Origin: Sialis fuliginosa
Lineage: Eukaryota > Arthropoda > Insecta > Megaloptera > Sialidae
Direction: 5' to 3'
Assembly: GCA_961205875.1 (NCBI GenBank)
Contig: OY540813.1
Location: 30,041,001 to 30,105,000, forward strand
Length of the DNA: 64,000 nt
Position numbers and translations under genes: made by a program. Below the pieces are notes generated by a model. It was given only the letters and a program-made list of their open reading frames with translations. It was not told the DNA's origin and did not search any database. Shown here piece by piece: positions 22,951 to 34,599 of this stretch (its first letter is position 1; every line of letters starts with the position of its first letter).

Positions 22951-24128
22951 CAGGGTGAGTCATATCAGGTGGAACAAACTTGAACCGTGGATTGAGAAAA
23001 ATATTTTAAGCAAAAAACATTATATAAACATGTGTCCGGAAATTTGTCATTAGGGGGCTACAGCCCTCCAAAAATTTTATTAAAAATTAGTTTTTATTTA
23101 ATATCTGGAGAACCCATTATGCTAAAGTTATGAAATTTGATACAGGGTTTAGTATGAATAAGTATTATTGATTTACAGTATTAACCAATTATAATTTCGA
23201 CCAGGGCTGTATGTGGCCAGTAGGCCCATCGATTTTTATCTAGTATTTTTTTGTTCTTTAATTTTTTCCTGTGTTAGACATTTGAATAAGACTGTATGCG
23301 ACAAAATACACAAAAATATACTTTGCTCATTTATCATAGGATAAACCGTTTACGAGAAATATGGATGCAAAAGAAAGGATGCTGAATTTTACTTAATACG
23401 GATGCTTCAAACTACAAAAAATATTTTTATATTCTCGTTCTATGATAAAAAATAAGAAAAAAAAATAAGAAAAATATACCTCCAAAAATTCATCCTTACC
23501 AACAAATAGCCATTTTAACTATAGCATTCTAGTTATGTTAGTAAATTACTTGCAACATTAATAGAACTGGGTATAGGTCTAAGAGGACACGTATTAGGTG
23601 ATATATGTACATGAACTTTTTTCTTACTCTTAATCAAAGAACAGGAATATAGATTTATTTTGTTTAATTTGAAGCATCCGTATTAAGTAAAATTCTGCAT
23701 GCTTTCTTTTGCATCCATATTTCTCTTAAACAGTTTATCCTATGATAAATGAGCAAAGTATATTTTTGTGTATTTTGTCTCATACAGTCTTATTCAAATG
23801 TCTAACACAGGAAAAAATTAAAGAACAAAAAAATACTAGATAAAAATCGATGGGCCTACTGGCCCCATACAGCCCTGGTCGAAATTATAATTGGTTAATA
23901 CTGGAAATCAATAATACTTATTAATACTAAACCCCGTATCAAATTTCATAACTTTAGCATAATGAGTTCTCCAGATATTAAATAAAAAATAATTTTAAAT
24001 AAAATTTTTGGAGGGCTGTAGCACCCTCATGACAAATTTCCGGACACATATTTATATAATGTTTTTTGCTTAAAATATTTTTCTCAATCCACGGTTCAAG
24101 TTTGTTCCACCTGATATGACTCACCCTG
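22951..24128. mobile_element. CAGGGTG foldback transposon, 1.18 kb
   Basis: CAGGGTGAGTCATATCAGGT begins it and ACCTGATATGACTCACCCTG ends it, with TA on each side. The two arms of about 400-500 bases are nearly perfect inverted copies, so the transcript would form a very long hairpin. A half copy lies at 59336-59890 and a degenerate relative inside 3122-5201. There is no transposase. Confidence 0.88.
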
Positions 24129-24149
24129 TATTTCGCACTGTTTCAGAGT

Positions 24150-25360
24150 AATTCGAAAAATTCCAAAATCGACGTAGGTAAACATCCGTATCCTTATTTT
24201 CTGATATTTCCATAATTTTATTTACCCGTTAACACCAAGTGTCCCATATATAGGACAAGTTTTATGCTCGCTTTTGTACATGTCCCCTAAAAAATGGACG
24301 CTGGGCGTTAACTGTTGAAATTAAAATATAATTAAAACTATTTATTAACAGTTACTTGTAACGGAGACTGAGTTCACAATTTTATATAAAATAACTAACC
24401 GGATATCAGGAACAGCAGACATTTTCATAATTTTTTTTTATTTACGAGTGAATGATTCATAAATTATAAAAAATAACGTTATCTTCAACTTCTATAATAC
24501 ACTTTTTTTGTTATGTACCATTTTAAATATAATTATTTCAATCGATTATTATCATAATTTTGATCTCGTTTCAAGACCGATATTGAGACGACACCAAAAA
24601 AATTTTCATCTCGGCGTGCAGCCTTAGTCAATAAGCATAATTCCAACAATTGAAAATGTAGTAAATAAATGGTAAATACCTTCCACGTAGATAGATACTG
24701 ATATTTTACCACTTACATCACAAACAAAACTGGAGACTGTTACTTTCTTCTACGCTCTACCACTCCTTAGACTCAATAATTCGGCATATCAAATAACAAT
24801 AAAACACATTCAAATCTCAAAACCATTTACAACAGCTACTACCTTAATAGAAATACCTTAACCTTCCAATAACAATGCAAACCTATTTCTAACTCAATAA
24901 AATACCTTTTATTCAAGCAGTTAGTTCGTTTCCATTGTGTGTTTATTGGACACAAATATAATTTACTACAATAGTTCGTGTATAAGAAACCACTTTTGTA
25001 GTTCATTTAAAAATTACCAACACCTGGTACTCACTGTGACAAAATTTTGACTTTAGAGTTTATTATTAATATTGATTTGAAATTGAGTATACATACACTT
25101 GGTAAATAACTAACTATACAACATATTGTATTGTACATATGTATAATGTATATACTTTAGCTTTGGAAAGTATAAAAATATTAGTTATACTGTAAGGAAC
25201 AACAGATTTTAAATTAATAAGTATTTAAATTGTATTCGAGTTCGTTTAATATTGTATACTTTAACTTTATCTTTCAATATTTTACTAGACGAAAAATGCA
25301 TAAACTTTTGTTTATACCAATTAAATTTTTTTTCCAATAAATAAAACATTTAATGTATTT
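24150..25360. other. Intergenic AT-rich stretch, nothing recognised
   Basis: No coding frame, RNA gene or bounded repeat was seen. Confidence 0.45.
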
Positions 25361-25369
25361 ATTAGTGGA

Positions 25370-25970
25370 CCCGTCCCGGTTTCATTCCCTGTCACGTATA
25401 GAGGGTTGTAATTGTTGTTTTAGCTGACCCGGCAAACGTTATTCCGCCCAAAAATAATTTGTTTAAAAATCAGACCATGAATACACATTTTCGTAAATAT
25501 CTCGTCCCTACTGGGTTCAATAAAAATAATAACTTAATGACTAACGAAGCACCATACGAACATATGGTGTGAATATGACCTCGATACGTCCAGTTGTTTA
25601 GGCCTGATGAAAACACATACAAAAAACCAAAGTTTTGATGTATTTTTTTGTATGGAAAAATACAATTTTTCGAAATAACTCAATCCCAACGCCAAAAAAT
25701 CTATAAACCTACTTATCGGAATACCAAACGAATATATAGTGTGAATATGACTTCGATACAAGTTTTGAGGCTTCCGCGGTGATCTTGATATGGATTTTTG
25801 CTCTGGGTGTAAGTCGCGTCGATTTGGTCGTGTTATCGGCCAACGTTTCGTCACACATTGCAGTGAACATCTTCAAAGCTCTTCTAAAAGTGCTAGTTTT
25901 AGATAAATAATACGACCAAATCGACGCAGCTTACACCCAGAAGCCAAGATCCACGAATGCGATACGTCCA
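25370..25970. repeat. Composite repeat with an inverted pair
   Basis: A fragment related to the 21240-21500 repeat (ATAGAGGGTTGTAATT, then GCTGACCCGGCAAACGTT) is followed by an inverted pair: CTGGGTGTAAGTCGCGTCGA near 25803 against TCGACGCAGCTTACACCCAG near 25920. The minus open frame here follows the repeat and is not credible as a gene. Confidence 0.55.
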
Positions 25971-26669
25971 GTGTTTTTATATATTAATATATTAATAAAA
26001 ATAAAATAAAATATTTTTTTCAAAAGCCAAAAATCCTTATACAATAATGTAATAAATAAATAAACAAAATTAAAATATAAAATTTCAAATTGTTTTTATA
26101 TAAACAAAACTTCAGAATACTGGTAGGAAGTCCTTAAATAAACATGGATATTTAATGGAAGAAAATTTAGAGATAATAGTTATATAGGTACCTATTTTAA
26201 AACAAATTTGTAATTTTTTAAGTGATGACTAATGAATACTACATACGATACACCATAAAAGAAAACGAGCATATATAAACATTTTCAGACTCTATACTTC
26301 CCTCTCATTTCTGCAATACTTTCTTTTAAGAGTCCTTTTTCCGATATTTATGATTTTGAATGGCTGGTCGCTTGTTTAAAGGCAGTATAAGTTGTATTGT
26401 AGAGGTGTGACAGTTCACACCTGGCCCAAAAGTGATTCATTGACTTCTGATTTATATATGACCACTTAGAATCTATTTGTCGTCTTTAAGTAGTCGATTT
26501 AGCAACACTTCGGTCAGGCTTGCTGTGCAATTGTTATCTAAAAATAAAAAGTTTTAGTTTTTTTTTATATATTTTAGTCAAACAATGTAATATGAGCAGA
26601 ATAAATGCACTACCTAGGTATATTAAGGAAAATAAAAGTACCTAATATGTATTCTATGGTGCTTTTTTT

Positions 26670-27245
26670 CTTAATCCCATTAGCCTATGTTTAAACTTTG
26701 GATCAAAAGTTAATTGTCCCAAAATTTCAGACTCGTAGATCAAACCTGTGAACGGCGCAAACCGAGTCTTTTTCCCATTTGATTAACATAGGAAAAATGA
26801 CTTTTGACTTATGCGTGAATAGCTCGTTGAAAAATGTATTTATTTTAATTTCTCACAGCAACATTTTTTAGAGAGTGAAATTTCCTACAAAAAAAGATCC
26901 CAAGTGCTCAATTTATAGATCCAATATTTTGAATATATATTCGTTTAAACTCCTTAAACATTATCATAAAAAGTAAAATCCAATTTCTATGATACATTTT
27001 ATGAAACATATCTCAAACATTACTGAAATTATGAATAAAGCACTTAATTCTCTATAAAATGTTGCTCTGAGAAATTAAAAAAAAAATTTTTTTTCAACGA
27101 ACTATTAACGCGTAAGTAAAAATGTAATTTTTCTCATGGTAAAAAGACTCGGTTTGCGCCGTTCACAGGTTTGATCTACGAGCCTGAAATTTTGGGACAA
27201 ATAACAAATAACATTAACATCCAAAGCTAATAGAACCGATAAAAA
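26670..27245. mobile_element. Foldback element, first of two tandem copies
   Basis: Inverted arms meet near 26950-27000. Shared words are TCCCAAAATTTCAGACTCGT and the complement CCTGAAATTTTGGGACAA, with GCGCAAACCGAGTC in both arms. The copy immediately downstream and one at 54316-54700 belong to the same family. Confidence 0.75.
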
Positions 27246-27294
27246 AACACCCTAATGTGTATCTTACGGTGTTTTTATTATTATTTTTTATTTT

Positions 27295-27845
27295 TATTTT
27301 TTCGGTCCCGCAGGCCCATGTTTTAGCTTTGCATCAAAAATTAATTGTCCCAAAATTTCAGACTCATAGATCAAACCTGTAAACTGAGTTTTTTTCCCAT
27401 TTGATTAACATGGGAAAAATTACTTTTTTACTTATGCGTGAATATCTCGTTGAAAAATTGATTTATTTTAATTTCTTATAGCAGCATACCATAGAAAATT
27501 AAATTTCTTACAAAAATGATCCCAAGTGCTAAATTCATAGATCGAATATTTTTAAAGATATGTTCGTTTAAACATTATCATAAAAAGTAAAATCCAATTT
27601 ATTGGATTTATGAATTGAACACTTAATTCTCTACAAAATATTCCCCTGAGAAATTAAAAAGATATTTTTTCAATGAGATATTCACGCATAAGTAAAAAAG
27701 TAATTTTTCCCATGTTAATCAAATGGGAAAAAGACTCGGTTTGCTCCGTCTACAGGTTTGATCTATGAATCTGAAATTTTGGGTCAATTAACTTTTAATC
27801 CAAAGCTAAACCATAGGCCTGCGGGACCGAAAAAATAAAAATAAA
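27295..27845. mobile_element. Foldback element, second tandem copy
   Basis: The ends are TTTTTTCGGTCCCGCAGGCC and GGCCTGCGGGACCGAAAAAA, an exact inverted pair. The interior has the same TTAATTGTCCCAAAATTTCA block as the copy just upstream. Confidence 0.8.
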
Positions 27846-28144
27846 AATAAAACACACTAGTGTGCCTATGTATAAAATCTATGGTATAATTTTTGCCGAA
27901 GGTGTAATTTTTTTTGCCGAGACCGAATGTTCAGTCGAACACTAGTTGGTGGATTGATATATCATATTATTTATATTACCGACAAGTATTTATAGAATAC
28001 ACATTATATGGATTATTTTTATTTTTAATAAATTTTATAGTTAAAGGGGTCATACATTTAAATTAATATTTGATAGTAACTTATATGTAAACAGCATTAT
28101 ATTAGTTAATTTAATTAAGTAACCTTGATCCTTCACAATCGTAC

Positions 28145-28219
28145 TATATAAACAGAAAAATAGATACAATATACTACATTTATTAATAATTACACAATAT
28201 TTATATCCTAAAGCTAAAA
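28145..28219 (+). promoter_or_regulatory. TATA promoter of secreted-protein gene 2
   Basis: TATATAAACAGAA at 28145 is identical to the word upstream of gene 1. The ATG is 75 bases downstream here, against 58 in gene 1. No clear TCAGT initiator was found. Confidence 0.6.
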
Positions 28220-28267
28220 ATGTGTCTCAGATTTGGAATAATTTTGTTGGCTGTCATTTTCATTCAG
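28220..28267 (+). CDS. Gene 2 exon 1: signal peptide
   Basis: Sixteen codons after ATG encode a hydrophobic leader ending Ile-Gln. The donor is CAG|GTATTA. Length and phase match gene 1. Confidence 0.83.
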
Positions 28268-31200
28268 GTATTATTGAATTTTATCTTTAATTTTGTTAAT
28301 CGATCTTTCTGTAATCTAAACATACACATAAGTATTTGCATTATTAAATTTTAATAGTTTTTATTTTATTCGAAATTACAGTGTGACGTGATCAATGACA
28401 ATAATCTTGATGTGAAAATATCAAGAGTGGATGCATTTGCAAATAAATTTAATGACGTTTTCCAACATGCAATGAGAATGGAAATTAAAAACCCATTTTA
28501 CTTCGATGCAATGAGAAATTTGATTAAGAAAAAAATGGGTTTATTGGAAAATCGATTTTTCCAATATATCAACAATACAATTGAGGACGTATGTAATAAT
28601 CAAAACTATATTAACATTTTGTATAATACATTGAACTCGGTGTTATCTGGGGATATTAATTCAATTAAACATAAAGTAATCATTCACTTTAAATTGTTTT
28701 TTCCCGACTTCTTGGAATTTATACAAAATATTCATAGTGAAAACCGGAATAAAATCAAGTAGTTATTGAGAAAATCATGTAAAACTATATTTTCAAACTC
28801 CCAGGTCCCGTCTTAGAATTTGTATGAAAATCAAAAATAAATAAATAAATAGGTTAGCAACAATCATAATAATTAATTTCGATATTTTACCTTTCTTGGA
28901 AGTAAAATGTTTCTTTATATTTTAATTTTCAATCAATATTTAATTAATTAATATTAATATTTCAAAATATTTAATTGTTAGCATGTCTCAAAAATAATCT
29001 ATTTGTTCGATACAATATTTGAAATAAATGATCATAGTGACCTAAATTAATAAAATACTGAAACCGTAAATTATAGAATTCTGTATTTCATGGCTAGGTA
29101 CTATATTTTATATACCTAAATGGCAGTTGTATGCTGTGACATCATGGAAACAAAACACGACTTGATAAAGATTTTTTTAGTCTTTTGATGTTAAATCTTA
29201 GATTTTCATAAAATATTAATAGCCACGATATTACACTGAAAAATTATCTAACTATTGGTGAAAACCGCATTGAAATCGGTTCAGTAATTTCCGAGTCTAT
29301 AAGCCTCATACATACTCGTATATTCATTTTTATATACAGGATGAGTCATTTTAATCAACGCAGTCAAATATCTCGAAAAGTAAGCGAAATTGAGAAAAAC
29401 GTTTCAAACATAAGTTACTTGGTTTCAAGGAGGACAAACAACGGTGACCTTGCGGTTGACCTTCAAATCATTTTCAAGGTCAAATCAAGGTCAACTTTGA
29501 TTTTTTAAATGGAAACCTGTATTTTTTATTGCATATTCGTATTCTACGTGAAAAAAGGAGTATCTTTAGTAGGAAAAAATTTTCTTAAAAATGCTTTCTT
29601 CTCTTGGTGGAGGGCGCTGTAAGATTTATCAACGAACTGAAATATCTGAAGAAAAGTTGCACCTAATAGCTCAAACTACTTTTAGCATTACCCAGAAACA
29701 ACGGCGTAGATGTAATAGTTGTATGTTTTCTTTGGGATGCTTTTTTAATGTGAGTCCTCTTGCCTCTTACTTTTAAAAAGCACCCCAAAAGAAACATACA
29801 ACTACTACGTCCACGTCGTTGTTTCTGGGTAATGCTAAAAGTAGTTTGAGCTATTAGGTGCAACTTTTTTTCAGATATTTCAGTTCGTTGATAAATCTTA
29901 CAGCGCCCTCCACCAAGAGAAGAAAGCATTTTTAAGAAAAAATTTCCCTACTAAAGATACTCCTTTTTTCACGTAGAATACGAATATGCAATAAAAAATA
30001 TAGGTTTCCATTTAAAAAATCAAAGTTGACCTTGATTTGACCTTGAAAATGGTTTGAAGGTCAACCGCAAGGTCACCGTTGTTTGTCCCTCTTGAAACCA
30101 AGCAACTTTTGTTTGAATCGTTTTTCTCAATTTCGCTTACATTTCGAGATATTTGACTGCGTTGATTAAAATGACTCACCCTGTATAGAGATAGAGATTG
30201 TATATTAGGATGGGCCAATTTTCCAATCGAACTCGGCTACCCTCCTACGTGAAAGTACTCTCAATTCTAAGAAAAAATATGGGAGATCCGAGCTTTGTTT
30301 CAATTTAGCCAAACGGTACTGTAAATTGAACCACGGAATTGCTAATTTGAACTTTAATAGAATCGTAACTAAAATATACCTGTTAACAAAACATAATATA
30401 TATTTATGAATTACAGACTATCAAACAATTATTTATCATAAGTATTAAAACAAAAAACTATAATAAATTAGTATCGTTACATTATTTCAGTTAAATTATT
30501 CAAGAAAGACAATCATCACATGTCACGATATTGGTACAAGTTTCATGATTCCAGTTATGGCAACTACGTGCGGTCAATTTTAACCAACAGTGTGAAAAGT
30601 GAGAAAAAAAATATAACAAAAACATAACCTATCAAAGCCGCCAATTAATCCATGACAGATAACTGTTGATAAATTGTTGCTGCAAACTATAAATTAAAAA
30701 CGATGTATGCTTACTTAAGTACTAACTACACCCTTAGCACGAATCACTCAAAATTATTTCAAACATCACTTATTTACATTTGCGAAAACAAAACACTAAC
30801 ATTCAACTTGCCGAAGAAAACAATATAGCCGATATGCAATTAAGTTAGGCGCCTATCGCACAGTGTTGCTATTTAAGAAATCAGAAAACTACTTTTCGAA
30901 ATATAAGAGTTGTCCAATTTAGCGAGTGGTCCAATATACTATATACTTTCCCGTATGTTTGTTAATATACATGAAAAAATGGATGTCAAATTCGGAATCC
31001 TCGTACCCAAAAACCATTGGGTTGGTGTTTTGCTTAAAAAAAATCAACGAAAAATTGTAAATTTTCTTACATATAATATATTTATACATGGGTACATATT
31101 GAATTCAAGGGACTCAAACTTAAAATTTTAATCCAAAATGCGCTGAAGGAAAGTTGAATGTAGAGGTAAGTTCCATGGGCGTTTATTCTTAGAATTGAGA

Positions 31201-32039
31201 GTACTTTCATGTAAGGGGGTAGCCGAGGTCAGTAAAATTCCTTCCATACAATTAGGCCCACCCTAATGTATATATAAATATTTGTTTTAATTAACGTATG
31301 TACTATATTTATAGGGTAGAAAAACAGGCAATATACACAACATTTTGGTAGATTCGGTTTATTGTTCCATGTTTGCAGAGACGTTTGATGATTCAGAATT
31401 GGCGAAACTAACTAACGAAAGAACAGATAAAGTAGTCAATGATGAAGGCATGAGAAAAGCGTTGCACGAAAAAACTGAACAGATGTATAACAAAATTGTT
31501 ACAGTGATGAAGGAAGCTTCCAGAATGGTATTTATACACTTTAACTCCAATAAATACATGTCACTTGACACGTGTTTCGACTTCACAAGAAGTCCTCATT
31601 AGGAGTCTAATAGTTTCAGATTGATTGAGACTTAAGTATTGTAACTACAAAACTACAGTATCTCTGTACTGAACAAAATTTGTTTTCTCATAAATTCAGT
31701 TTTCTCAATTTTCTGTATCTATTTTCTTACTATATTTTATAATAAAGAAGTAATTCAAATCACGTAGGATTATAGATTATCAAATATAATATTTATAATT
31801 TAATTAAGCATGTAAAATATTTATTTCAGTTCGTGACAGAACCGATAGATTATACTGAAGAAATACCAAGTTCCGACCAATTACAAACAAGAAATGAAAA
31901 AACTAATCAAATAATGATGGATTTTAAAAAGTTCATGTTGGATATCGGAAATGAAATGTTAGAAATATTACAAACAAAAGGGGTAGCTGAGAATAAAGCG
32001 AAGCAAATAGTTTCAAATATTGTATTCAAAGAATTGTAA
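28220..32039 (+). CDS. Secreted helical protein gene 2, four exons, intact, 225 aa
   Basis: The family is not recognised. Exons are 28220-28267, 28382-28588, 31315-31527 and 31830-32039, all phase 0, totalling 678 nt (225 aa plus stop). The first 16 residues, starting MCLRFGIILL, form a signal peptide, so the product is probably secreted. The mature chain is rich in Lys, Glu, Asn and Met with regular hydrophobic spacing, suggesting a helical bundle. Two cysteines are visible, one directly after the signal peptide and one in exon 3, so it is not an odorant-binding or similar disulfide-rich protein. A longer frame runs through the exon 2 donor to 28762, but the strong GAC|GTATGT donor and homology to gene 1 favour splicing. 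Intron 2 is filled by two transposons. The short TATA-driven gene and duplication would fit a salivary, venom or haemolymph protein family; that role is inference. An AATAAA lies near 32443. Confidence 0.85.
28382..28588 (+). CDS. Gene 2 exon 2
   Basis: Acceptor CGAAATTACAG and donor GAC|GTATGT bound 69 codons. It aligns without gaps to gene 1 exon 2, sharing Cys-x-Val-Ile at the start and the RFF block near residue 60 of the exon. Confidence 0.85.
29337..30183. mobile_element. CAGG(A/G)TGAGTCA foldback element in gene 2 intron 2
   Basis: CAGGATGAGTCATTTTAATC at 29337 and GATTAAAATGACTCACCCTG ending at 30183 are inverted ends, flanked by TATA. The two halves of about 400 bases are nearly perfect inverted copies around a short loop near 29760, which explains the mirrored open frames on both strands. 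Its ends resemble those at 22951 but the interior is different. Confidence 0.88.
30205..31266. mobile_element. 1.06-kb DNA element with a 6-bp target duplication
   Basis: It begins TTAGGATGGGCC and ends GGCCCACCCTAA, with exact TGTATA copies on both sides (30199-30204 and 31267-31272). Subterminal blocks are also inverted: GAAAGTACTCTCAATTCTAA against TTAGAATTGAGAGTACTTTC. It ends 48 bases before exon 3 of gene 2. No transposase was seen; the superfamily is unassigned. Confidence 0.85.
31315..31527 (+). CDS. Gene 2 exon 3
   Basis: Acceptor TATTTATAG and donor AGAATG|GTATTT bound 71 phase-0 codons, the same as gene 1. The most conserved parts are NILVDSVY, MFAETF and LHEKT. Confidence 0.85.
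31830..32039 (+). CDS. Gene 2 exon 4, C-terminal
   Basis: Acceptor TTTATTTCAG is followed by 69 codons and TAA at 32037-32039. It is collinear with gene 1 exon 4, with EPIDY at the start and KQIVSNI near the end. Confidence 0.85.
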   Translation, partial: FVTEPIDYTEEIPSSDQLQTRNEKTNQIMMDFKKFMLDIGNEMLEILQTKGVAENKAKQIVSNIVFKEL

Positions 32040-34269
32040 ACTCAGTACCAGATTGTTTTTGAGATCCAGTAACTTAACCCCGCTTTTCAAATGTTCGCTT
32101 CGAAAAATTCGTTACCACCAAACAAAAAAATTAGTTAATACATTACAACGGAGCACTAAATTCTTAGAAAAAATGGCGGAGCTTACTTGTAACCCAAAAT
32201 TTATATCAGTCTACCTTTTTTGTAATAGCAATTACGAATATATCGAAGCAGCACATTCGAACACAACACTACCACAATACAGTACAACCTTTTTATAATT
32301 TTTCAAAACAGCGGAACTAATTGTCACTAAACATTGTTTTTGGCGATATAGTAAACTTATTGTTAGAAGGAATTATAAATATTATTAAGGCATTCAAATT
32401 TTAGATACAACAGAAAATTCAATTTTTTTTGTATTTATGTAAATAAATAATGATGAACACCGGACATCTAATTTATGGCAGAAATATTTAAAATCTTTTA
32501 AATTAAAATTTATCGGCAGCACGAACAACCTGTACCTACATGGTATTTTATTTTATTTGAAAAAAACCTTAATATTTTTTAATCAATATTGTTGAATTTT
32601 GTACTTTCGCTCAATAAATCAAAAATGATTACAAATAGACATAAAGAAGTACATGTGTATACATTGTTAAAAAATATATAGAGTGTTTTATTTGAAAAAA
32701 TTGAGAATGATAACTTTGAATTTCTCAATATTTGAAAATTAATTTTGAACTTCCTGTACATGATGGCTCTATGATATTTAAACAAGAGCACTCTACAACC
32801 TCCTATAATAAGTTCCATATTTAATTTCGTCTTCAAAGCTGCGGCCACGGAAGTGGTGAATTTTTAAGTTGAGTAATGTAAAAATCAATTTTTTTGAAAA
32901 AAATATTCTAGATATGAATAAACATCCCAAGAGAAGTATTCAGGGCATTCCATTAAAAAAAACTACCTTAAGCGTGCCATACTTTTTTTAACACCCCGTA
33001 TATTTAAAAATATTTTCTATGTATGCACATTTACCTTTTTTTTATCTGTTATGGTGTACGAGTTATCAAACTTCCACTCACTGTTGCCCCACTCTGTATC
33101 TTACGCCACTGCTCCTTGCGAGATCCCTGTCATCGCGAGGCCCCTAGCTAAGGCCTCATGCGGCTGTTGAGTATGTATAAGTATTAAACAATGTATCGAA
33201 CTGATATTTTAATATGTAATACTTTATTATACTATGAGTACAACAAACATTATAAGATCTTACCGAGTTTTATATGTGATTGATGGTTACACACATGGCC
33301 CTCGCAAGGAGAGGAGCTGATAGGACTTCAATCCTGGGACCCGGGTCTAAGAGGGGGCCTGCAGGACGAGCAAAAAAGCCATTGATTGGTATTTACGAAT
33401 TAAAATTTGTAATTGAAGGACCTAAAAAAGGTCATTCAAACATTCCTATGATTTTTTCTATTGAAAGATCTAAAAAAAGATCAGTCAAACTTTCCTATCT
33501 TATGAATTTATTTTTGGTAAGTTTGAAAACTGCCGAAAAAAAATTATTAGGGGGTTCGCCAACAATTCCAGACTGGGGTCCGTAATAGGATGTGGGGCCA
33601 TGGTTCCAGAGTATATTCATAAAATCTAATTATGTATTTTCAGTGTTTGTTTCTTTTATAAAAAGGAGCATCCTTAGGAAGTAATTTCTTTAAGGATGAT
33701 TAAACATAACAAATACCACCAAATAAACCCTTTGACGTGAGGTGTCACAAATATTTCACGCAATATTGAACAAGATAAAATAATCCGTGTTTGTGAATAT
33801 GAACGCTGGATACTACAGCTCAGCATCTCTTCTTAGTGTCGGGTTAAATTAGTCACGCGACAATGCTTTCAGAACAATACAGATTCACACCATTAGATAC
33901 ACGTATAAAATACGTGCTTATGAGTATTTATTTGTGTATAAATAAATAAATGGTTCATATTATATTTATTCATTGAATTTTCTAATATAAGTAGAAATAA
34001 TAAATGAAATTAATTACAAAATGTATTTTCTTATTAGATAGGTACTAGGTACATATATTATACCGTCTTTTATTAGTTATTCCTGTATACAAATTGTAAT
34101 AATTTATTTAAATAATTTACTTATATTTACTTATCTCGTCATATATTTCATTCTCCTCTATATAGTAAACAAGATTTTCAGAATCTAAAATGATTTTTTG
34201 TTTTCTAATTTTCATATTTAATTGATTGTAATTTCCTTACAAATATTTTTAAGTAATAATATTTTTGTA
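32040..34269. other. Gene 2 3' region and intergenic sequence
   Basis: An AATAAA near 32443 may end the gene 2 transcript. About 33060-33600 is richer in GC than its surroundings and holds an isolated plus open frame at 33280-33585 without exon or domain signals; TCTAAAAAAAGATC and CCTAAAAAAGGTCATTC suggest a degenerate repeat. No other gene was seen. Confidence 0.4.
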
Positions 34270-34597
34270 TGCCTGTGTTATAAAGAATTTGCTTGAGTGC
34301 AAAAGCAAATTAGCTTCCAACTAACGCTATCTGCTAGGTATTAAATATAAATGACAACACACTCACAGATGTAGCGAATGAAATAGTACATATCATAACC
34401 TTGACGTATGCGCGATAAGTACAAATAGCGACTTAAAATAAGTGCTGCCAAGTGTACCTCATAAAATGCATTGCATTTACATTATTATACATTTATTACC
34501 ACTGCTCTAAAATATCGAGCAATTTCATAACAATTTGACACCTCGCTGGAAGCTAATTTGCATTTGCACTCAAGCAAATTCTTTATAACGCCGGGCA
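34270..34597. mobile_element. PIF/Harbinger-like MITE, family 2 copy F
   Basis: The right end is TTCTTTATAACGCCGGGCA followed by TAA; the left end is degenerate (GTGTTATAAAGAATTTGC). The interior shares AATTTGCATTTGCACTCAAG and TTACCACTGCTCTAAAATAT with copies E and G. Confidence 0.75.
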
Positions 34598-34599
34598 TA

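Noticed and set aside
28388-28762. 124-aa open frame read as a complete gene 2 product
   Set aside because: It runs past a strong donor (GAC|GTATGT at 28588) into intron; homology to gene 1 and exons 3-4 support splicing.
29591-29929. Two nearly identical proteins on opposite strands
   Set aside because: They come from the inverted arms of the foldback at 29337-30183.
33280-33585. 101-aa open frame as a gene
   Set aside because: No domain, no splice context, and internal repeated words suggest degenerate repeat sequence.
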